Of a stretch of DNA of 11,779 nt, positions 8,375-11,779 are shown piece after piece. Position 1 is the stretch's first letter, and every line of letters begins with the position of its first letter. Position numbers and translations under genes: made by a program. This DNA comes from an uncultured Lachnospiraceae bacterium (GTDB lineage: Bacteria > Bacillota_A > Clostridia > Lachnospirales > Lachnospiraceae): NCBI GenBank assembly GCA_947177885.1, contig CAMWWF010000054.1, positions 1 to 11,779 on the forward strand, read 5' to 3'. The notes beneath the pieces are model-generated. The model ran no database searches. It had not been told where the DNA came from and worked only from the letters and a program-made list of their open reading frames with translations.

Positions 8375-8406
8375 TTCCTGCGGAGGTAATTTGCCGCCGT
8401 CAGGAG
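8375..8406 (+). terminator. Hairpin after the Na/Pi gene, weak terminator candidate
   Basis: TTCCTG at 8375-8380 pairs with CAGGAG at 8401-8406 (one wobble). After a one-base bulge, CGG at 8381-8383 pairs with CCG at 8397-8399, and GG at 8385-8386 with CC at 8394-8395, around an A/T-rich loop. The stem is strong, but the nearest T-run (8427-8432) is 20 nt downstream and a T9 run lies at 8446-8454, so it is not a textbook intrinsic terminator. Confidence 0.4.
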
Positions 8407-8465
8407 GTTACGCGTATTTCTTAAGATTTTTTGTAGAGTATTTAATTTTTTTTTGATGGAATCTG

Positions 8466-8494
8466 TTGACATATGGCAGGAACGAAGGTATAAT
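8466..8494 (+). promoter_or_regulatory. Perfect-consensus sigma-A promoter of the NlpC/P60 gene
   Basis: TTGACA at 8466-8471 and TATAAT at 8489-8494 have exactly 17 nt between them, a full match to the consensus. The start point would be near 8501, giving a leader of about 62 nt. A promoter this strong suggests either high expression or the need for repression. The TGTAAY repeats directly downstream fit the second option. Confidence 0.88.
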
Positions 8495-8504
8495 CTGACT
8501 TGGA

Positions 8505-8532
8505 TGTAACAAATTTGTAACAATATTGTAAT
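8505..8532 (+). promoter_or_regulatory. Three phased TGTAAY hexamers (WalR/YycF-like box)
   Basis: TGTAAC at 8505-8510, TGTAAC at 8516-8521 and TGTAAT at 8527-8532 are separated by exactly 5 nt each (period 11). The published WalR (YycF) consensus is TGTWAH-N5-TGTWAH, and WalRK controls cell-wall hydrolase genes in Firmicutes. The array lies about +4 to +32 relative to the predicted start, a position that favours repression. PhoP-family boxes are similar, so another OmpR-type regulator could bind. A further TGTAAA at 8547-8552 is out of phase. Confidence 0.6.
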
Positions 8533-8563
8533 TCAGATTTCATTTTTGTAAAGGATTATATAC

Positions 8564-9607
8564 ATGGGATATTTTAAGAATACGAAAAAATTAGCGATTG
8601 TTTCTGCCGGACTGGTGTGTTGTCTGGCATTGGAGGCGCCCCTGCCTGTTTCCGCGGCAGAGGGGACAAGCGTTCTGCAGACTGCGGGAGTAGCGTCCCT
8701 CTTTGAGGCTACATATACGGCGGAGGAATATAAGGAGATGGCCCAGCAGGCGCATGGCGCTTCCTGGGGATATACCAACATCGGTATCGCCAATGTGGAG
8801 AGCGGCAATCTGAACGTGCGTGAGGCTCCCTCCACCGATAGTAAGATGGTGGGGAAGATGCCGAAGGATTCGGCCTGTGAAGTACTGGAGATGCTGGACG
8901 GATGGGCTCACATCACCTCCGGTGAGGTGGAGGGTTACGTGAGCACGGAGTTCCTGTTCACCGGTCCGGATGCAAAGCTTGCAGCCAATGATCTGGTGCG
9001 CACGGTAGTCCTCGTGAATACGGACGGACTGAATGTAAGAGATGAAGCAAACACGGAGAGTGCGGTTCTGACACAGGTTCCCAAGGGTGAGGAACTGGAG
9101 TATGTGGAGACGCTGGAAGGATGGATCAAGGTGTCCATTGACGGCGATGAGGCTTATGTGTCGGCGGACTATGTCTCCGTGGAGCAGAGGCTGGACACGG
9201 CTATCACCATGACGGAGCTCCTGTACGGCCAGGGTGTGTCCGATGTCCGCGTGGAACTGGTAGAGTATGCAAAGCAGTTTATCGGCAATCCTTATGTGTG
9301 GGGCGGAACCAGCCTGACAAAGGGGGCCGACTGTTCCGGATTCGTACTCAGTGTGTTTAAGAAATTCGGTGTGAACCTCAGTCACCATTCCGGTTCTCAG
9401 GCGAAGGAGGGTGTGAAGATCAGCGCGTCCGAGCTTAAGCCCGGCGACCTGGTATTCTATGCCAACAGCTCAGGGACCATCAACCATGTGGCGATCTATA
9501 TCGGCGGGGGCAAGGTGATTCATGCCAGCAGTCCTAAGACCGGTATTAAGATCAGTAATTACAATTACCGCACACCCGTCAGGTGCGTGCGGGTTCTGCA
9601 GGACTAA
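8564..9607 (+). CDS. Secreted SH3-domain NlpC/P60 peptidoglycan hydrolase
   Basis: Predicted cell-wall endopeptidase that cleaves stem peptides (typically gamma-D-Glu-diaminopimelate bonds), exported to the cell surface. The product is 347 residues. A signal peptide (basic KNTKK, hydrophobic core 10-23, likely cleavage after VSA or SAA near 31/32) is followed by two bacterial SH3 domains at about 75-133 and 149-207, each with a GNLNVR or DGLNVR motif, which usually bind the wall. The NlpC/P60 domain runs from about 228 to the end. The catalytic Cys is C257 in GADCSGF, with H308 in NHVAIY and H320 in VIHASSP as the other triad residues; all are intact. AAAGGA at 8550-8555 lies 8 nt before the start. 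The gene has its own promoter, WalR-like boxes and terminator, so it is a single-gene unit. The exact bond cut is not readable from sequence. Confidence 0.93.
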   Translation: MGYFKNTKKLAIVSAGLVCCLALEAPLPVSAAEGTSVLQTAGVASLFEATYTAEEYKEMAQQAHGASWGYTNIGIANVESGNLNVREAPSTDSKMVGKMPKDSACEVLEMLDGWAHITSGEVEGYVSTEFLFTGPDAKLAANDLVRTVVLVNTDGLNVRDEANTESAVLTQVPKGEELEYVETLEGWIKVSIDGDEAYVSADYVSVEQRLDTAITMTELLYGQGVSDVRVELVEYAKQFIGNPYVWGGTSLTKGADCSGFVLSVFKKFGVNLSHHSGSQAKEGVKISASELKPGDLVFYANSSGTINHVAIYIGGGKVIHASSPKTGIKISNYNYRTPVRCVRVLQD

Positions 9608-9628
9608 AGCGGCGGGATGGAAATGATC

Positions 9629-9671
9629 AGACTCCATGGGAATCCGGTTCGGGAATTCATGGAGTCTTTTT
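9629..9671 (+). terminator. Intrinsic terminator of the NlpC/P60 gene
   Basis: A perfect 10-bp stem, AGACTCCATG (9629-9638) with CATGGAGTCT (9658-9667), runs directly into a T-run ending at 9671. The loop can form a further short stem (9641-9646 with 9650-9657, two bases bulged). It begins 22 nt after the stop codon and isolates the hydrolase from rpsO. Confidence 0.9.
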
Positions 9672-9742
9672 GATACTGCGGCGGTGTGCGAAGTCTTGCG
9701 GCATAGGGAAGGGGAGCAGGGGGGTGTGTTCTAAATTAGCTG

Positions 9743-9771
9743 TTTACATTTACAAACGGATATGATAGAAT
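9743..9771 (+). promoter_or_regulatory. rpsO promoter with extended -10
   Basis: TTTACA at 9743-9748 and TAGAAT at 9766-9771 are 17 nt apart and each match 5 of 6 consensus positions. TG at 9763-9764 gives an extended -10. The predicted start is near 9778, which coincides with the 5' arm of the leader's first helix. Confidence 0.85.
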
Positions 9772-9777
9772 ATCAAA

Positions 9778-9881
9778 GTATGGTTAACCGATGCTCAGTT
9801 CCCGGAGGCTCCAACCGCCGCTTAGTGTCAGGTGATCCATACGGAACATTATCACATGAGATTTATATGGAGGAAAGAGAA
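9778..9881 (+). ncRNA. Structured rpsO leader, candidate S15 autoregulatory switch
   Basis: GTATGG at 9778-9783 pairs perfectly with CCATAC at 9837-9842, closing a domain. Inside it, 9787-9799 pairs with 9820-9833 (one bulge, one mismatch, several G-U pairs). The 3' arm can instead pair with the ribosome binding site: TCCATA (9836-9841) with TATGGA (9866-9871), covering part of GGAGG at 9869-9873. The two pairings exclude each other. S15 is known to repress its own mRNA through different leader folds in different bacteria. That this is such an element is inference; the pairings are seen in the sequence. Confidence 0.5.
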
Positions 9882-10148
9882 ATGATTTCTAAGGAAAAGA
9901 AAACGGCAATCATGAACGAGTATGCGAGAACACCCGGCGATACCGGTTCACCTGAGGTACAGGTGGCTGTTCTGACCGCGAGGATCCAGGAGCTTACCGA
10001 GCACCTGAAGGCAAATCCCAAGGATCATCATTCCCGCCGTGGTATGCTGAAGCTGGTAGGTCAGAGACGTGGTCTGCTGGAGTACCTGAAGAAGAAGGAT
10101 ATTGAGAGATATCGTTCCCTGATCGAGAGACTCGGATTAAGAAAATAG
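9882..10148 (+). CDS. rpsO: 30S ribosomal protein S15
   Basis: Primary binder of the 16S rRNA central domain (three-way junction of h20-h22) and nucleator of the 30S platform. The product is 88 residues, the usual length. The sequence is canonical: [60 protein letters not shown] (HHSRRG is the hallmark) and the C-terminal [16 protein letters not shown] 9882 has GGAGG at 9869-9873 with 8-nt spacing. The in-frame ATG at 9762 is excluded because it lies within the promoter -10 region, upstream of the predicted transcript start. pnp follows after a long structured spacer, the usual gene pair. Confidence 0.97.
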   Translation: MISKEKKTAIMNEYARTPGDTGSPEVQVAVLTARIQELTEHLKANPKDHHSRRGMLKLVGQRRGLLEYLKKKDIERYRSLIERLGLRK

Positions 10149-10163
10149 GTAATATGAGACGAG

Positions 10164-10198
10164 AGGCGGAAGGCAGCCGATACCGGCGCTTTCCGCTT
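10164..10198 (+). other. Strong hairpin after rpsO
   Basis: Arms 10164-10174 and 10188-10198 form 11 pairs (two G-U). After one bulged A, GCCG (10176-10179) pairs with CGGC (10184-10187) around a 4-nt ATAC loop. It starts 16 nt after the rpsO stop and lacks a U-run. In E. coli the rpsO-pnp spacer holds an RNase III-cleaved stem used in pnp autoregulation; a similar processing role here is inferred from position only. Confidence 0.7.
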
Positions 10199-10202
10199 GT
10201 TG

Positions 10203-10449
10203 TGCGTCTTGTGAGACGTAAAAGGACAGGGATCGTTTCAGGTCTGTGAGGACAGCCAGGGCGATCGTTCTCACCGTCGGATCCGCCGGTCGGGAAATAC
10301 GCGCAGTATTCCGTGACGGTCACAGGCGGACGGTAATGAGAGGTAACCGTGGAGCAGAAGTAAGCCCCGAGACCGCTGAAAAGTGCATGAACAGCGTACG
10401 GGCAGCCGTAATGCACAGGCTGTGCGCATGCCTTTTTCAGTAGTTTCGG
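10203..10449 (+). ncRNA. Candidate structured RNA in the rpsO-pnp spacer
   Basis: The 355-nt spacer 10149-10503 has no supportable gene but is dense in complementary segments. Helices that can be read by eye are: 10203-10209 with 10214-10220; 10231-10235 with 10262-10266, enclosing 10241-10247 with 10252-10257; 10273-10278 with 10315-10320, enclosing 10293-10300 with 10306-10312; and a 16-position helix 10367-10382 with 10434-10449 (one mismatch). The last encloses 10383-10388 with 10411-10416 and 10397-10401 with 10406-10410. I recognise no known RNA family. Function is unknown; a pnp leader that responds to PNPase or ribosome state is the simplest guess. A pnp-specific promoter was not found. 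The segment 10450-10503 holds only the pnp ribosome binding site. Confidence 0.45.
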
Positions 10450-10503
10450 TGTCTTCTGTTCCTGGAGATAGACAAGCCGTTATGACGGCAGAATGGAGGA
10501 CAT

Positions 10504-11779
10504 ATGTACAAATGTTATGAAATGGAACTCGCCGGCCGTACCCTGAAGGTTGATATCGACCGTGTGGGTAAGCAGGCAAACGGATGTGCTTTTATGCACT
10601 ATGGTGATACCGTGGTGCTTTCCACTGCAACCGCATCCGAGAAACCCAGGGAGGGGATCGATTTCTTCCCGCTGAGTGTGGAATTTGAGGAAAAGATGTA
10701 CGCGGTGGGCAAGATTCCCGGCGGCTTCAACAAGAGAGAGGGAAAGGCCAGCGAGAATGCGGTGCTGACCAGCCGTGTCATCGACAGGCCCATGCGTCCC
10801 CTGTTTCCCAAGGATTACAGAAATGACGTGACCCTGAACAATATGGTAATGAGTGTGGATCCGGAATGCCGTCCCGAACTGGTGGCGATGCTGGGTGCGG
10901 CTATTGCCACCTGTATCTCGGACATCCCCTTTGACGGTCCCTGTGCAATGACTCAGATGGGCATGATCGACGGGGAACTGGTGATCAATCCTTCCCAGGA
11001 GCAGTGGAAGGTGGGTGATCTGAACCTGACGGTGGCTTCCACCAGGGAGAAGGTCATTATGATCGAGGCTGGAGCCAATGAGGTTCCCGAGGACAGGATG
11101 ATCGAGGCGATCTACAAGGCTCATGAAGTCAATCAGACGATCATCGCCTTTATTGATAAGATCGTGGCAGAGGTGGGAAAGAAGAAGCACGAGTACACCA
11201 GCTGTGCCATTCCTCAGGAAATGTTTGACGAAATGATGAAGCTGGTTACTCCCGCGGAGATGGAAGTGGCAGTGTTTACCGATGACAAGCAGACACGTGA
11301 GGAGAATATCCGCGTGATCACCGGGAAGCTGGAGGAGGCTTTTGCCGAGAAAGAGGAGTGGCTTGCCATCCTTGGTGAAGCGGTTTACCAGTATGAGAAG
11401 AAGACGGTGCGCAAGATGATCTTAAAGGATCACAAGCGTCCCGATGGCCGTGAGATCACACAGATCCGTCCTCTGGCGGCAGAGGTGGATATCATTCCCC
11501 GCGTACATGGTTCCGCCATGTTTACCCGCGGACAGACACAGATCTGTAACGTATGTACGCTGGCGCCCCTGTCCGAGCAGCAGAGGATTGACGGACTGGA
11601 TGAGAATGAGGTCAGCAAGAGATATATGCACCATTACAATTTCCCCTCCTACTCCGTAGGTGAGACAAAGCCTTCCAGAGGCCCCGGAAGACGTGAGATC
11701 GGGCATGGCGCGCTGGCTGAGAGAGCGCTGATCCCCGTGCTTCCCAGCGAGGAGGATTTCCCCTATGCCATCCGTACCG
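10504..11779 (+). CDS. pnp: Polyribonucleotide nucleotidyltransferase (PNPase), 3' end cut by window
   Basis: Trimeric phosphorolytic 3'-5' exoribonuclease of mRNA turnover. The open frame continues to the window edge, giving 425 codons of a protein that is usually about 700. The start MYKCYEMELAGRTLKVD has GGAGG at 10495-10499, only 4 nt before ATG 10504; the internal ATG at 10522 would be too far from it. The first RNase PH domain shows FMHYGDTVVLSTATAS, FFPLSVEFEEKMYAVGKIPGG, the RNA-contacting loop FNKR at 75-78 (FFRR in E. coli) and RPMRPLFP from 95. The helical linker domain follows. The second RNase PH domain starts at RPDGR (312-316) and includes FTRGQTQ (340-346). The main catalytic residues, and the KH and S1 domains, lie beyond the window. 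Confidence 0.96.
   Translation, partial: MYKCYEMELAGRTLKVDIDRVGKQANGCAFMHYGDTVVLSTATASEKPREGIDFFPLSVEFEEKMYAVGKIPGGFNKREGKASENAVLTSRVIDRPMRPLFPKDYRNDVTLNNMVMSVDPECRPELVAMLGAAIATCISDIPFDGPCAMTQMGMIDGELVINPSQEQWKVGDLNLTVASTREKVIMIEAGANEVPEDRMIEAIYKAHEVNQTIIAFIDKIVAEVGKKKHEYTSCAIPQEMFDEMMKLVTPAEMEVAVFTDDKQTREENIRVITGKLEEAFAEKEEWLAILGEAVYQYEKKTVRKMILKDHKRPDGREITQIRPLAAEVDIIPRVHGSAMFTRGQTQICNVCTLAPLSEQQRIDGLDENEVSKRYMHHYNFPSYSVGETKPSRGPGRREIGHGALAERALIPVLPSEEDFPYAIRT

Noticed and set aside
9706..9724. G-rich stretch that might form a G-quadruplex
   Set aside because: Only three separate runs of three or more G are present; a four-run, three-tetrad fold is not available.
9743..9754. Back-to-back TTTACA hexamers at the rpsO promoter as a regulator site
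   Set aside because: Their period is 6, not 11; the first is better explained as the -35 box.
10149..10503. Small protein genes in the rpsO-pnp spacer (for example the 65-codon forward frame at 10246 or the reverse frame 10271-10579)
   Set aside because: No ribosome binding site, no recognisable protein features, and the sequence is better explained by RNA pairing.
1..11779. CRISPR arrays, insertion sequences, tRNA/rRNA genes and defence or phage genes
   Set aside because: No spaced repeats, transposase, attachment sites or RNA-gene signatures were seen; the window is core chromosome.

Overview
The window looks like a stretch of a Lachnospiraceae-type (Clostridia) chromosome. Gene order and protein features support this: infB-rbfA-nrnA-truB-ribF is followed by rpsO-pnp; IF-2 has a long Arg/Gln/Gly/Asp-rich linker; PNPase starts MYKCYEMELAGRTLKVD; and ribosome binding sites are GGAGG/AAGGAG-like. 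All recognisable genes are on the + strand. The taxon is inferred from protein resemblance, because no database could be searched.

Layout. (1) 1-5679/6610 is the distal part of the conserved translation/RNA operon: infB (IF-2, start problematic), rbfA (30S maturation), nrnA (nanoRNase/pAp phosphatase, DHH family), truB (tRNA pseudouridine-55 synthase) and ribF (riboflavin kinase/FAD synthetase). Junctions inside this operon are uneven. rbfA-nrnA and truB-ribF are tight, while infB-rbfA (248 nt) and nrnA-truB (about 140 nt) hold hairpin-forming inverted repeats. (2) 6611-9671 is a two-gene insert relative to the common ribF-rpsO order. It holds a Na+/phosphate cotransporter-family protein with a PhoU-like C-terminal domain, and a secreted two-SH3 NlpC/P60 cell-wall hydrolase, each with its own promoter. 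The hydrolase gene has a perfect TTGACA-N17-TATAAT promoter followed by three phased TGTAAY hexamers that match the WalR (YycF) box, and ends in an intrinsic terminator. (3) 9743-11779 is rpsO with a strong extended -10 promoter and a foldable leader that resembles an S15 autoregulatory switch. A 355-nt, strongly structured spacer follows, then the first 425 codons of pnp, cut by the window end.

How the genes work together: the first block assembles the translation apparatus (initiation factor, 30S maturation, tRNA modification, turnover of the smallest RNA fragments) and supplies flavin cofactors. rpsO-pnp couples a ribosomal protein to the main phosphorolytic exoribonuclease, a pair whose intergenic RNA is a classic control point in E. 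coli. No mobile element, CRISPR array, tRNA or rRNA gene was seen. The strongest leads are RNA- and DNA-level regulation (the WalR-like triple box, the rpsO leader switch and the rpsO-pnp spacer RNA), plus the interrupted 5' end of infB.
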